Source: Flavobacterium saccharophilum (GTDB lineage: Bacteria > Bacteroidota > Bacteroidia > Flavobacteriales > Flavobacteriaceae). Taken from it: 64,000 bases of DNA. The notes below the pieces were generated by a model, which was given only the letters and a program-made list of their open reading frames with translations, was not told where the DNA came from and did no database searches. Position numbers and translations under genes: made by a program. Positions 8,491 to 18,086 of the stretch are shown here, piece by piece (within the stretch, counting starts at the first letter, position 1; each line of letters starts with the position of its first letter). The stretch spans positions 434,001 to 498,000 of the forward strand of contig NZ_FRBY01000003.1 of the NCBI RefSeq assembly GCF_900142735.1. Reading direction: 5' to 3'.

Positions 8491-10479
8491 TCATAGCTCA
8501 TTTAGAATTTTAACTACTTCATTAACGCCACATTTTAATAGATTCATTTGATTTCCAGCTTCAGAAGTGAAATGTCCCATTGTAGCTTCTTCCTCAATAA
8601 TAGATAAAGAATGACTAAGATCCGCAAGCATAAACATGCCTACACTAGACTTCATGTTATGCGATAGTTTCTTTACTTTATCATAACTTTCACTATTGAA
8701 TGCTTCTTCTAATTGCTCAAACTCAGCCGGAATTTTTTCTATAAAAAGTGTTATCATTTCTTTTTTAAACGCCGGATCACCAAATGCCATCTCATCTAAG
8801 TAAGAAAAGTCTATTTTTCTTTTCTTTACAGCATGAAGATCTTTGTTCATTACTGTTTTTATAGCCTTTAATAGTACTGCCTGCTTAAATGGTTTTGGCA
8901 CATATCCATCCATGCCTACATCAAAACAACGTTCCTGCTCACCCACCAACGAGTGTGCCGTCATTGCAATAATCGGAATCGATAAATTCATTTCATTCCT
9001 TATATATTCTGTAGTTTGGTACCCATCTTTAACTGGCATTTGAAGATCCATCAGCACCAAATCATATTTGTTTTTAGATAACAATTCTATTCCTGCTTCA
9101 CCGTGTTCGGCAATATCCAATTCAAAACCAAAATTTTGAATAACACTTCTTACCAATTTCTGGTTTAAAAAATTATCCTCGCAAAGCAGAATTTTAAGTT
9201 TCCCTAGTTTATTTTCTGAAATTAATTCGACCGCTATCTCATCCTGTGTTACTTTTTTATAATGAAACACAAAGAAAAACTCTGAACCTCTGTTTTGTTT
9301 ACTTTTTACCTGAATTTCACTTCCATGCAACTCAACCAATTGCTTCACAATATTGAGACCAAGCCCTGTACCGCCAAATCTTCTCGTGGTGCTTTCTTCC
9401 GCTTGTTTAAAGCGTTCAAAAATAGTTACTAGCTTATCCTCCGGTATACCAATACCGGTATCTTTAACTGAAAACCGAAGCGAATAATGATCGTCTGTTT
9501 CATCAACTAATTTTACAGAAACCGTTACTTCACCTTCTTCTGTAAATTTCAAAGCATTACCTGTCAGATTAACCAATATCTGGTTTAATCTACCCTGATC
9601 ACCAATTACTATGTCCGGCATATCGGCATCCAGGAAAAGATTGAATTCAATTTCTTTCGGAACCTTTACTTTTAGCAGTTTGTAAATATGTTTTAGCGTC
9701 TTTTTTAAGTTGAATGGCTGCGCTTCAATAACCAAATTACCTGATTCAATTTTAGAAAGATCTAAAATATCATTAATAATAAGAAGCAGATTTTCTCCGG
9801 CTATTTGTACACTTGAAATATAATCCTGCTGAACAGGATCCAATTTGGTTTGAGCCAGAAGATCTGTAAAACCAATTACAGCATTTAACGGCGTTCTGAT
9901 TTCATGGCTCATGTTTGCCAAAAAACTATCTTTTGCAAATACTGCACGTTCTGCAATTTTTTTTTGCGCGTCGAGTTCAATATTTTTTGTTCTTAATTCT
10001 AATTGATTTATGACATGTTTTGCTACTATTGAAAGTGCATTACGTTGGTTTTCATTCAGATCTTTACACACATGATCTATAGCGCAAATAGTTCCTATAT
10101 TATAACCATCTGGCGTTGTTAGCGGAACTCCTGCGTAGAATCTCACCTTAAAACCACCAACAACATTGGGATCATCTTTAAATCTGTCGTTTAAATGAGT
10201 ATCGGGTATTTCAACCATATGTGAATCCATAATGGTATATCGGCAAAAGCTAATTTCTCGCGGTACCTCTGAAACTCCTATTCCTATCTCAGATTTAAAC
10301 CACTGACGGCTTTCATCAATAAAAGAAATATGGGCGATGGGTACGCCACAGATATAGGAAACTAGTTTAGTTGCATCATCAAAAGCATGATCAGGTAAAC
10401 TGTCGAGAATATTATAGCGTTTTAATGCGGCAAGACGCGCCAGCTCATTGTGCGGTATTGGTTCTTCTGTGTGGTCCAT
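8491..10479 (-). CDS. Hybrid sensor histidine kinase: GAF, HisKA, HATPase, REC, Hpt
   Basis: The protein is 662 residues from the ATG at 10479; an in-frame ATG at 10515 would add MNLFIFIHFTFK, which does not belong to the family's usual start (LAALKRYNILDSLPD follows soon). A GAF domain (about 15-165) of the type with FCRYTI and YAGVPL precedes the H-box NMSHEIRTPLN (phospho-His 192), an ATPase domain with GIGIPEDK and GGTGLGL, a receiver domain with VLMDLQMP, and a C-terminal Hpt helix with KKLSHNMKSS. No membrane helix is seen, so it is cytoplasmic. It precedes the response regulator and the exopolysaccharide-type genes and probably controls them. A TAAATTTG box at 10531-10538 would place the transcript start near 10524. 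Confidence 0.92.
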   Translation of the reverse strand: MDHTEEPIPHNELARLAALKRYNILDSLPDHAFDDATKLVSYICGVPIAHISFIDESRQWFKSEIGIGVSEVPREISFCRYTIMDSHMVEIPDTHLNDRFKDDPNVVGGFKVRFYAGVPLTTPDGYNIGTICAIDHVCKDLNENQRNALSIVAKHVINQLELRTKNIELDAQKKIAERAVFAKDSFLANMSHEIRTPLNAVIGFTDLLAQTKLDPVQQDYISSVQIAGENLLLIINDILDLSKIESGNLVIEAQPFNLKKTLKHIYKLLKVKVPKEIEFNLFLDADMPDIVIGDQGRLNQILVNLTGNALKFTEEGEVTVSVKLVDETDDHYSLRFSVKDTGIGIPEDKLVTIFERFKQAEESTTRRFGGTGLGLNIVKQLVELHGSEIQVKSKQNRGSEFFFVFHYKKVTQDEIAVELISENKLGKLKILLCEDNFLNQKLVRSVIQNFGFELDIAEHGEAGIELLSKNKYDLVLMDLQMPVKDGYQTTEYIRNEMNLSIPIIAMTAHSLVGEQERCFDVGMDGYVPKPFKQAVLLKAIKTVMNKDLHAVKKRKIDFSYLDEMAFGDPAFKKEMITLFIEKIPAEFEQLEEAFNSESYDKVKKLSHNMKSSVGMFMLADLSHSLSIIEEEATMGHFTSEAGNQMNLLKCGVNEVVKILNEL

Positions 10480-10824
10480 TTTAAAAGTAAAATGTATAAA
10501 TATAAATAAATTCAACTAAAATTATAGCAACAAATTTAATCATGACAAATCACTTTAAGGGAAAACTAATTATTTTTTAGTTCCAAATACTTCTGAAATA
10601 GCAATCCACACTAACAATTTGCATCATGATTTCACAAATTTATATTGCGGCCTAATGATTAATTATCCAACTGAAAACAAGACAAATATAACTTTGTAAT
10701 TTCTAATCAAACAACATATATTCCTTAAGAACAGGTATATATACTTAGTTGTTTTTTCAACTTAAGTGATACATTTGAAAGCCCCTTAAAATATTTTTTA
10801 ACTAATTCATTTTGAACCAAAATT
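10480..10824. other. Divergent promoter region
   Basis: AT-rich region between the hybrid kinase (minus) and the scramblase-like gene (plus). It holds a minus-strand TAAATTTG box (10531-10538) and a plus-strand promoter at 10749-10777. No further gene was seen. Confidence 0.5.
10749..10777 (+). promoter_or_regulatory. Promoter of the scramblase-like gene
   Basis: TTG at 10749-10751 and TACATTTG at 10770-10777, 18 bases apart, fit the Bacteroidetes -33/-7 pattern. The predicted transcript start is about 40 bases before the ATG at 10825. Confidence 0.55.
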
Positions 10825-11394
10825 ATGATCTCAGATTTCTTTGATACAAATAACTATTTCGTTGACAAAAAAAATAGTTTTCAGGAGCACTACAATGTTT
10901 ATAACGACAAGCGCGAACGCATTGGCAGAATTAAACAAAAACTAACTGTAATACAAAAAGTACTGCGTTTAACCGTAAGCAAAACATTATTTCCTTTTTC
11001 TATTGAAATTAGAAGTGCCAATGGAGGTCTAGTAGCATCAATATTAAAAAAAGGTATCTTTTCAAAATCTCAAATTATTGTACAGGATGCTTCCGGAAAA
11101 AAAGTGGGAGTCATTGCTAAAAAATTAAATCGTTTTAAACCTGAATTTAAAATTCTAAATAATGCCAACGAAGTCATTGCCGAAATAGGCGATGTCTGGA
11201 AAAAATCTAATTTTATTATTAATGGCCCATCAGAAAACCAAATAGGTACAATTAATAATGATTGGAAAGGATCAATGAAAAATGTTCTCAGATCAGATAA
11301 TAGCTATAATGTAAATATTGCGACCAACTATACTAATAAAGAAGAAAAAGTAGCAATATTATCTACCGCTATTGCTATAAACATGTTTTTTTAA
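10825..11394 (+). CDS. Phospholipid scramblase / LURP-one-like protein
   Basis: A 189-residue soluble-looking protein with repeated short beta strands such as VYNDKRERIGRIKQ, IEIRSANGGLVASI and VQDASGKKVGVIAKK, the repeated blade pattern of the tubby-like scramblase/LURP-one superfamily. The C-terminal IAINMFF is hydrophobic, as the terminal helix of that fold tends to be. The biochemical role of bacterial members is not established. It is a single gene with its own promoter, ending at a bidirectional hairpin. The call rests on pattern recognition without a search. Confidence 0.6.
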   Translation: MISDFFDTNNYFVDKKNSFQEHYNVYNDKRERIGRIKQKLTVIQKVLRLTVSKTLFPFSIEIRSANGGLVASILKKGIFSKSQIIVQDASGKKVGVIAKKLNRFKPEFKILNNANEVIAEIGDVWKKSNFIINGPSENQIGTINNDWKGSMKNVLRSDNSYNVNIATNYTNKEEKVAILSTAIAINMFF

Positions 11395-11430
11395 ACGAGG
11401 ATAGTCGATACGTTTATCTTTTAGCACATA

Positions 11431-11469
11431 ATAAGAAAGAGAATAGTAAAATACTATTCCCTTTCTTAT
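11431..11469. terminator. Bidirectional terminator between convergent genes
   Basis: An 18-base stem with one mismatch (ATAAGAAAG.GAATAGTA against TACTATTC.CTTTCTTAT) around loop AAA, between the ends of the plus-strand gene at 11394 and the minus-strand gene at 11496. Confidence 0.8.
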
Positions 11470-11495
11470 GTTTAACCTCTGCGTAAAAAAGAAGA

Positions 11496-13817
11496 CTAAA
11501 ATTTAAAAGTAAGATTAGCCAAAAAATTAGTTGGAGCTTGCGGAGCACCCCACGTACTCCAATATTGTTCGTTACTTAAATTATTTAATTTTATTCCGAT
11601 TCTCCAATTTGGTCGTTCATAAAAAACAGTCGCATTTAAAATAGTATAAGATGGAATATAGAAGGTATTGGCAGTAGACATATACGTCTCATCTACATAA
11701 TTAGCTCCAAAACCTAAACCTATGCCTTTTAACTTGTTCTGGAATTTATAGGAAGCCCAAAAGTTCACCACATTTTCAGGTGCATCTGCTGCCTTATTTC
11801 CTTGAAAAGTAGTAGATTTTACAATCTTATTTTCATTGTATGCATATCCCGCAATAATATCTAAGCCTGCAATTGGATTGGCTATCAATTCAAAATCAAA
11901 GCCTTTACTTACCTGCTTTCCTCCTTGCTCATAAGTTAAGTCCGCATATCGCATTACGGCATTATCATTCGTAATGGTGTAATAACTGATTGTAGTGCTT
12001 AATTTCTTATTGAAAACTTCTGCTTTGATACCAGCTTCAAACTGATTTGCATAAAGTGGGTCTAAGATCAACTGTCCGCCATCAGGTTGATTTACGGGAG
12101 CAAGATTCTGAAATCCATTTAAATAATTCCCGAACACAGAAATCTGATCTTTAACTATTTGATACACCAATCCTAATTTAGGAGACAAAGAAGTTTGATT
12201 ATAAGCTGGCGTAGTACCACTTTCTTTACGATCAAAATTATCTACACGTAAACTCAACATGGCAGAAAATCGGTCAGCGATACTGATAACATCAGAAACG
12301 TAGGCACTAAAAGTAAATTCTTCCCTGCCCGCTCTTATCGTTGGATTTCCCAGTACATCATCAATCTCTTTTTTTCTCACGGGAACAAAGTTCGTTGTCA
12401 CATCAATTGTTCTAAAAGGAGCTACAGGAGTGGTAACAGTTGAAAATGTATCCGAATAATATCTGTAATTCACACCGGTTAGCAATTTGTGTTTTAGAAA
12501 TCCGGTTACAAATTCACCATTAATATTTTCTTGTATGTTGGTATAATTACTTGATATCGGACCAAAAACGGTAGCACGCATGGTCACCGTTGTTGGTGAA
12601 GTCCAGGTTGGCAAAGCCTGATAACTATACTCCACGTTTTCACTTACATAAGAAAATAAAGTAGTCGATTTCCAACTATCATTGATTTGATATTCTCCCT
12701 GTACAAAAGCTTTTGCTGATGATGATTTAGCGTCAGCATCATCGTGAACTAATGCTTTTTTATAATCCAGTTTTATATCAGCAGGATTTGTTATACCGGA
12801 TGCAGCAGTTGCATTAGGGTACAAAGGTTTTGTGTTATTCGTACTAAACAACTCCGCATCGATATTAAAGGTAAGTTTCTCTGATGCTTTATACGTAATG
12901 CTTGGCGTGAATTCGAGAGTATTGTTGAAGCCATAATCCAGAAAACTTTTTTCTCTGTTTACCGCTACATTTAGTCGGAATAATACATTTTTATCTTTTG
13001 TAAGCGGCGTATTAATATCGGCTGTAAGACGATTTAATCCAAAACTTCCTCCTGTGTACGCGATTTCAGTTACTGAAGCTTCAAAAGGCTTTTTGGTCAC
13101 CAAATTAACAACTCCTCCAAATGAAGATGCCGAAGATCCAAACAAAGTTCCTGAAGGGCCTTTCAAAATTTCGATTCGTTCTACATTCGCAATCCCAACT
13201 GAAGAACGGCCTGATAATGTTTCCATTCCGTTTCTTGAATTTATCCCAACGGCAAATCCTCTAAAAATCGCCGCAAAACCACCCGATGGATAATTAAGCG
13301 GTACTACTCCGGGTGAATTTCTAATAGCACTTCCAATCTCGACTGCAATTTGTTCCTGTAAAAGTTCTTTATGAACTACACTATAAACTTGTGGATTTTC
13401 GAGATTTTTTAAAGGCATTCTGGCTACATAAGTTGTCTTTTTTGATAAAATACTTTTTCTGCTATTAATAACAACTTCCTGCAATTCTTTGTTTGAAACT
13501 TTCAATTGCAAACTAATTGTAGTCGTTTCATTATCTGCAACATTTATTTCTTGTTCCGAAGTTTCGTAACCTGTCAGGGATATTTGCAAAGTATACGTAT
13601 TGGCTTTTACTCTGGTCAATTCAAAACTTCCATCGTCATTTGTTGATGTATTGTATTTTGAGTTCTTAAGCGTAATGTTTACATCTGCAGCCGGAGCCCC
13701 ATCTGAAGTTGTGATTTGTCCTTTTACCTTTCCATGACTTTGTGAAAACGAACGGACTGAAAATAAAAGAGTGATAACACATAAAAAGAATACTGTTTTT
13801 AAACTAAGATATTTCAT
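11496..13817 (-). CDS. TonB-dependent siderophore-type receptor
   Basis: A 773-residue outer membrane receptor. A signal peptide (1-25, RSFSQ) is followed by a CarboxypepD_reg-like beta-sandwich (about 30-115; GKVKGQITTSDGAPAADVNI), a plug domain (about 135-245; GVVPLNYPSGGFAAIFRGF, VERIEILKGPSGTLFG) and a barrel ending in the typical aromatic terminus LANLTFKF. The plug motif and the total length fit siderophore receptors rather than the roughly 1000-residue SusC proteins, and no SusD gene is adjacent. The ligand is unknown; iron chelates are the likeliest. It stands alone with its own promoter at 13871-13900. Confidence 0.9.
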   Translation of the reverse strand: MKYLSLKTVFFLCVITLLFSVRSFSQSHGKVKGQITTSDGAPAADVNITLKNSKYNTSTNDDGSFELTRVKANTYTLQISLTGYETSEQEINVADNETTTISLQLKVSNKELQEVVINSRKSILSKKTTYVARMPLKNLENPQVYSVVHKELLQEQIAVEIGSAIRNSPGVVPLNYPSGGFAAIFRGFAVGINSRNGMETLSGRSSVGIANVERIEILKGPSGTLFGSSASSFGGVVNLVTKKPFEASVTEIAYTGGSFGLNRLTADINTPLTKDKNVLFRLNVAVNREKSFLDYGFNNTLEFTPSITYKASEKLTFNIDAELFSTNNTKPLYPNATAASGITNPADIKLDYKKALVHDDADAKSSSAKAFVQGEYQINDSWKSTTLFSYVSENVEYSYQALPTWTSPTTVTMRATVFGPISSNYTNIQENINGEFVTGFLKHKLLTGVNYRYYSDTFSTVTTPVAPFRTIDVTTNFVPVRKKEIDDVLGNPTIRAGREEFTFSAYVSDVISIADRFSAMLSLRVDNFDRKESGTTPAYNQTSLSPKLGLVYQIVKDQISVFGNYLNGFQNLAPVNQPDGGQLILDPLYANQFEAGIKAEVFNKKLSTTISYYTITNDNAVMRYADLTYEQGGKQVSKGFDFELIANPIAGLDIIAGYAYNENKIVKSTTFQGNKAADAPENVVNFWASYKFQNKLKGIGLGFGANYVDETYMSTANTFYIPSYTILNATVFYERPNWRIGIKLNNLSNEQYWSTWGAPQAPTNFLANLTFKF

Positions 13818-13870
13818 TGATTTTCAAATTTGATTGGTTTTATTTTTATTTAGAATTAATAAAAACAGTG

Positions 13871-13900
13871 CAAATGTAAAAATTAATAATTGTTTAACAA
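13871..13900 (-). promoter_or_regulatory. Promoter of the TonB-dependent receptor
   Basis: Minus strand TTG (13898-13900), 19 bases, then TACATTTG (13871-13878): an exact -7 box with standard spacing, about 54 bases before the ATG. Confidence 0.6.
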
Positions 13901-13978
13901 GTATTTATTTTGTCTAATGGTATTTAGCTAAAGCAAATTAAAATACGTATCCTTATTAGATTACTTATACAAACGAAG

Positions 13979-14011
13979 AAAGGTCTGTAAAACTAAGTTC
14001 TACAGACCTTT
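13979..14011. terminator. Hairpin downstream of the asparagine operon
   Basis: AAAGGTCTGTA and TACAGACCTTT pair over 11 bases with an 11-base loop. It lies about 160 bases beyond the last gene of the minus-strand operon; the T run is weak, so termination is probable but not certain. Confidence 0.55.
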
Positions 14012-14169
14012 GTATTTTAAATTCTTTTTAACTTCTTTACTACATATAGCTCAATGGGCTTTATTATTCATCAATATAACAAAACCCACTTCGCTATATT
14101 CAACTAAAAAACAATTTTCAATGAAACAATTTAAGCCAACCTTTATTTTTTGAATATTTATTTGTGTTA

Positions 14170-15480
14170 TTAAAGTAAGATCTGAATTCGGGATTGAAAA
14201 AACTGGGTTGCCCCTTTCAGGCTATATCTATCTAATATTCCATAACCATAAGCAAATTCAAATCTTAAGTTTGCAGAAAGATACCAGTTAAACGTAGGCG
14301 TTATTCTCCAGAAACGCCCGCCTTCGATTAATCCGCCATTTAATTCATTGGTCGAATATCTCAATGCTGCCTCGATTTCTCCTAATCCTCCCTGAAAAAC
14401 AGATTTCTTAACCGGGATGAAAGTATAAATTCCACTTGTTGTTGTATAAGGTCTGCTTGCTCCTGTAAAAATGTAGCTCATCATTACTTCTCCACCATGA
14501 AAAACCGGATCGTTTTTTTCTTTTGAATTAAACATTTGCCAGCCATACTCAGTTCCAAACAACCATGGTCCTTTGTTATAGTAGATTTCCCAACCCACAA
14601 AAGTTCCCTGATTGGATGAAAAAGTACCTGTATCTATAAAAATGGGAGCGGTATTGGACTCGGGTCTTGATTTAAGTCTGATCATATTATCTTCCGGCTG
14701 TCCAATTCTGAAATTACCTCCAATATGAAGTGTCGTTTGTTTTTCTTCAGAATGAATTGGAAGCCACGCAGCTCTTGTGATAAATTGCCAGCTATACGTA
14801 CTGAAACCCTGATTATGCGATAACCAGTCAGCAAAAATCCCCATATTCCAGACGATTCTTTGTTTAGGAAGATAGCCAAGCCATTTTATACCATCACCTA
14901 AAATGGGTATCGCATCAATTGCCATATGTCGTTCCAAAGATTCTCCGGAATAACCATTCATGACTTTACTAAGCGAGTAACCTTCTTTAGTTCGACCTAT
15001 AAAAATGCTTCCCCAGATTTCTGGAGTTGCGATCATTACTCCTGACTCACGAACATACCATTCTTTTGCATCTCCGTCATACATAAAACCGGCTTTCCAG
15101 GTTATGGTTCTTTTTGTTTTAAGCTGGCCTCCAATTAAAACCCTAAAGTCACGAACATCAAAATCATATTTCAATTCACTGCCAATAGAATCCATTTGTC
15201 GTTTCCCGGTTGCATTCTGGGTGTAACCAGCATATTCATATAAAAAACCAGCACCCAATTTGATCGTTGTAAAACTGGTGTCAAACATATTCCAAGGTAA
15301 TTTTTCAGCCTTTGTAGTATCTGCAGCCTGTAACACATCACCTTCAGTTCCGTCAGGTACAGTTTTTGGCAGTTCCTGACATAAGGATCGACAAGGTAAA
15401 ATCAGCATTATAAAGACAATCAAACCAACTCGCAATTGGGACAGAAATGAACAATTCGCTATGATTCGTTTTGCTTTCAA
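14170..15480 (-). CDS. Phosphate-selective-porin-like outer membrane protein
   Basis: A 436-residue protein with a long signal peptide (hydrophobic core about 18-30) and barrel-like alternation throughout, including KWLGYLPKQRIVWNMGIF and the terminal FFQSRIQILL. It resembles the porin O/P group. The only suitable start is TTG at 15480; no in-frame ATG exists before a stop upstream, and the next ATG would remove most of the signal peptide. The gene follows the asparaginase by 18 bases and is the last of the operon dcaP-like, aspartase, asparaginase, porin, so it may be a second outer membrane route for amino acids or dicarboxylates. Substrate is inferred. Confidence 0.72.
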   Translation of the reverse strand: MKAKRIIANCSFLSQLRVGLIVFIMLILPCRSLCQELPKTVPDGTEGDVLQAADTTKAEKLPWNMFDTSFTTIKLGAGFLYEYAGYTQNATGKRQMDSIGSELKYDFDVRDFRVLIGGQLKTKRTITWKAGFMYDGDAKEWYVRESGVMIATPEIWGSIFIGRTKEGYSLSKVMNGYSGESLERHMAIDAIPILGDGIKWLGYLPKQRIVWNMGIFADWLSHNQGFSTYSWQFITRAAWLPIHSEEKQTTLHIGGNFRIGQPEDNMIRLKSRPESNTAPIFIDTGTFSSNQGTFVGWEIYYNKGPWLFGTEYGWQMFNSKEKNDPVFHGGEVMMSYIFTGASRPYTTTSGIYTFIPVKKSVFQGGLGEIEAALRYSTNELNGGLIEGGRFWRITPTFNWYLSANLRFEFAYGYGILDRYSLKGATQFFQSRIQILL

Positions 15481-15498
15481 AATACCATTATTTACGAA

Positions 15499-16566
15499 TT
15501 AATATTCTAAGAATATTTTTTGCAATTCATCTAGTTTTCTTTGTTTCAATAAAGCTACAGTAAGTAGAATTCTTGATTTTTGCGGATTTAGTCCATAAGA
15601 AGCAATAAGTCCTAATTCGTCATCATTACATTCTACGTTACGCCCTACAATACCAGTAGCAACACGTGTGCTTCGAACAACGATAATGCCTTTTTTACTC
15701 GCTCTTGCGCAGGCATCAAGAGAAGCTTTATTCATGTTTCCGTTACCAACGCCCGCAATTACAATTCCTTTTGCGCCTTTTTCAATTGAGGCATCTATTA
15801 AATCTGGTTTCATATCGGCATCGGCATAAATAATATCAACACGAGGAAAAGTCGTAACTCCCTTCACATCAAATTCAGAACTTTTTCCGAATTTTTGATC
15901 AGGATAATGATAAAAATCGTTTACACCGTAAGAAGTAGTTCCGATAAGTCCGCGTATAGGAGACATAAAAGTCTGAACAGCAGTTGTACTAACTTTGGTT
16001 AAAGATTGTGCCGAATGTATCCAGTCGTTCATTACCAAAAGTACGCCGTGAGCTTTAGCTTTAGGATCTGCAGCCACAGCAATAGCATTATAAAGATTTA
16101 AAGGCCCGTCGGCACTAATTGCAGTCGATGGTCGCATCGATCCTACAAGTACAACAGGTTTTTCTGTTTTTACCACCAGATTCAGAAAATAAGCCGTTTC
16201 TTCCATAGTATCCGTTCCGTGTGTGATCACAAAACCGTCAACATCTTTACTGCCTGCCAATTCATTAATTCTGTTGGCTACTTTCAGCATGATTTCAAAT
16301 GACATATCCTGAGATCCAACATTCGAAATTTGTTCCCCTTTAATATCTGCCAACTTCATCGCATCTGGTACTGCATTTACCATCGCATCGATGGTTACCT
16401 GTCCGGAAGTATAACCCGATTGGACACCACTTGCAGCAGATCCTGCAATGGTACCTCCGGTTGCCAGGATTAAAACTTTAGGTTTCGTTTGAGCAATTAT
16501 ACCTGTACTTAATGATAATAAGATAATAAGAAACAGTTTTTTATAAGATATTGTATATACTTTCAT
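15499..16566 (-). CDS. ansB: Type II (periplasmic) L-asparaginase
   Basis: A 355-residue protein with a signal peptide (1-25, TGIIAQ), so periplasmic. The first catalytic segment LATGGTIAG (34-42, Thr39) and the second THGTDTMEE (115-123, Thr118, Asp119) are intact, with YTSGQVTID in the mobile loop and SQDMS in the substrate pocket. It hydrolyses asparagine to aspartate and ammonia. The gene lies 23 bases after a signal-peptide-bearing aspartase in the same operon, so its product aspartate could be deaminated in the same compartment. Glutaminase side activity is possible. Confidence 0.93.
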   Translation of the reverse strand: MKVYTISYKKLFLIILLSLSTGIIAQTKPKVLILATGGTIAGSAASGVQSGYTSGQVTIDAMVNAVPDAMKLADIKGEQISNVGSQDMSFEIMLKVANRINELAGSKDVDGFVITHGTDTMEETAYFLNLVVKTEKPVVLVGSMRPSTAISADGPLNLYNAIAVAADPKAKAHGVLLVMNDWIHSAQSLTKVSTTAVQTFMSPIRGLIGTTSYGVNDFYHYPDQKFGKSSEFDVKGVTTFPRVDIIYADADMKPDLIDASIEKGAKGIVIAGVGNGNMNKASLDACARASKKGIIVVRSTRVATGIVGRNVECNDDELGLIASYGLNPQKSRILLTVALLKQRKLDELQKIFLEY

Positions 16567-16589
16567 AATATAGATTTTTTAGTTGATGG

Positions 16590-18038
16590 TTATTTTTGTC
16601 CTGTTAAACTGGCTGGATCAAGCAATTTTTTAATTTGATCTTCTGTAAGCAATTTCTTTTCGCGAATAAGTTCCAGAATTCCTTTGTTGGTTTGCAGAGC
16701 TTCTTTGGCCAGCTCAGTAGTTTTTTCGTAACCCAAAACCGGATTAAGAGCAGTCACAATACCTACGCTTCTTTCCATATAATGGTCTTGCACTGATTTA
16801 TTTGCTGTAATACCTTCAATGCAATTTTTTCTGAATAAAGGAAATGTTTTAAAAAACAATCCTTGTGATTCCATCATGGCAATAGCTTCAACTGGCTCAA
16901 AAGCATTCAATTGCAGTAAACCGGAATGCGCAGCAAGCGTAACAGTCAGGTCATTTCCTATTACTTTGAAGCAAACTTCATTCATTAACTCCGGCATTAC
17001 AGGATTTACTTTACCCGGCATAATCGAAGATCCCGGTTGAAGTGCGGGTAAATTGATTTCAAATATACCAGCGCGTGGTCCTGAGGCCAGAAAGATAAGG
17101 TCACTACTTATTTTTGACATGGCAATAGCCATACTTTTAAGTGCCGAAGAATAAATCACAAATCCCTGTTGACTAGAAGTGGCAGCAATAAGATCTTTAC
17201 TCATCACTATAGGTTTTCCTGTAATTTTTGCCAGTTCAGTTGCTACTTTTTCAGCATAACCTGGCGAAGCTGTAATTCCGGTTCCTATTGCTGTCGCTCC
17301 CATATTTTGTTCGCATAAAAACACTTCTACTTTTCGTAAAGTGGCAATCTCTGCGTCAAGCTGATTTCCAAAAGCATGAAATTCCTGTCCCATTGTCATT
17401 GGTACGGCATCCTGTCCTTCAGTGCGACCCATTTTTAGAATGTCTTTAAACTCGTCTCCTTTTTTATGGAATGCTTTGGCAAGCAAATCGGCTTCTTTTA
17501 TCAGTTTATCATTATGAAGTAATAAAGCGACTTTAATCGCTGTCGGATAAACATCATTTGTAGATTGTCCCATATTTAGATCGTCGTGCGGTTCTAAATA
17601 TTGGTACTCCCCTTTTTTGTGGCCGCTCATTTCTAAACCGATGTTAGCAAGAACTTCATTGACATTCATATTGGCAGAAGTACCTGCACCACCCTGATAC
17701 AAATCTACCAGAAACTGATCGTGGTATTTTCCGTCCATAACAGCCTGACAAGCCTTTTCTATCGCCGCCAGCCTTTCTTTTTTAAGTCGGCCATCAGCGG
17801 CATTGGCACGTGCTGCGGCTAATTTTACCATAGCAAAAGCTTTTACATAATCGGGATAAAATTGTGTTGTCATTCCGCTAATCTGAAAATTTTCAAGGGC
17901 ACGGGCGGTCTGAACTCCGTAGTAAGCATTGTTCGGAATTTGCTTCTCACCCAAAAGATCTTTTTCAGTTCGGGTTTGAGCACTAAGGAAGCTGATGTAT
18001 AATCCAAAGAGGATTACATAATGTATTTTTTTACACAT
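16590..18038 (-). CDS. aspA: Aspartate ammonia-lyase with an N-terminal signal peptide
   Basis: A 482-residue member of the aspartase/fumarase superfamily. GSSIMPGKVNPVMPE (336-350) is the family signature, and GQSTNDVYPTA (157-167) favours aspartase over fumarase. It converts aspartate to fumarate and ammonia. Unusually it begins with a hydrophobic leader (about residues 6-20, FLSAQ) before the normal start region TEKDLLGEKQIPNNAYYGVQ, so the protein should be exported, whereas classical aspartases are cytoplasmic. The leader is in frame with a good ATG and shows no sign of error. Its neighbours (DcaP-like porin upstream by 48 bases, periplasmic asparaginase downstream) support a periplasmic pathway. 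The active-site loop reads GRTEGQDAVPM. Confidence 0.9.
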   Translation of the reverse strand: MCKKIHYVILFGLYISFLSAQTRTEKDLLGEKQIPNNAYYGVQTARALENFQISGMTTQFYPDYVKAFAMVKLAAARANAADGRLKKERLAAIEKACQAVMDGKYHDQFLVDLYQGGAGTSANMNVNEVLANIGLEMSGHKKGEYQYLEPHDDLNMGQSTNDVYPTAIKVALLLHNDKLIKEADLLAKAFHKKGDEFKDILKMGRTEGQDAVPMTMGQEFHAFGNQLDAEIATLRKVEVFLCEQNMGATAIGTGITASPGYAEKVATELAKITGKPIVMSKDLIAATSSQQGFVIYSSALKSMAIAMSKISSDLIFLASGPRAGIFEINLPALQPGSSIMPGKVNPVMPELMNEVCFKVIGNDLTVTLAAHSGLLQLNAFEPVEAIAMMESQGLFFKTFPLFRKNCIEGITANKSVQDHYMERSVGIVTALNPVLGYEKTTELAKEALQTNKGILELIREKKLLTEDQIKKLLDPASLTGQK

Positions 18039-18086
18039 GGTGTTCTGTTTTTTAGTTTTTGGTAACTTTTAGAGAGATATTTGTTT

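Larger units (their letters stand above)
13818..14169. other. Intergenic region: receptor promoter and porin terminator
   Basis: It contains the receptor promoter (13871-13900, minus) and a hairpin (13979-14011) serving the minus-strand porin gene that ends at 14170. Nothing else was recognised; the remainder is AT-rich. Confidence 0.5.

Noticed and set aside
13054..13293. Plus-strand frame of 79 codons within the TonB receptor gene
   Set aside because: Antisense shadow of the plug domain coding sequence.
11496..13817. Treating the TonB receptor as a SusC protein
   Set aside because: Length of 773 residues, siderophore-type plug motifs and no SusD neighbour argue for a siderophore-type receptor.
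16590..18038. Calling the lyase a class II fumarase
   Set aside because: GQSTNDVYPTA fits aspartase, and an asparaginase gene follows directly.
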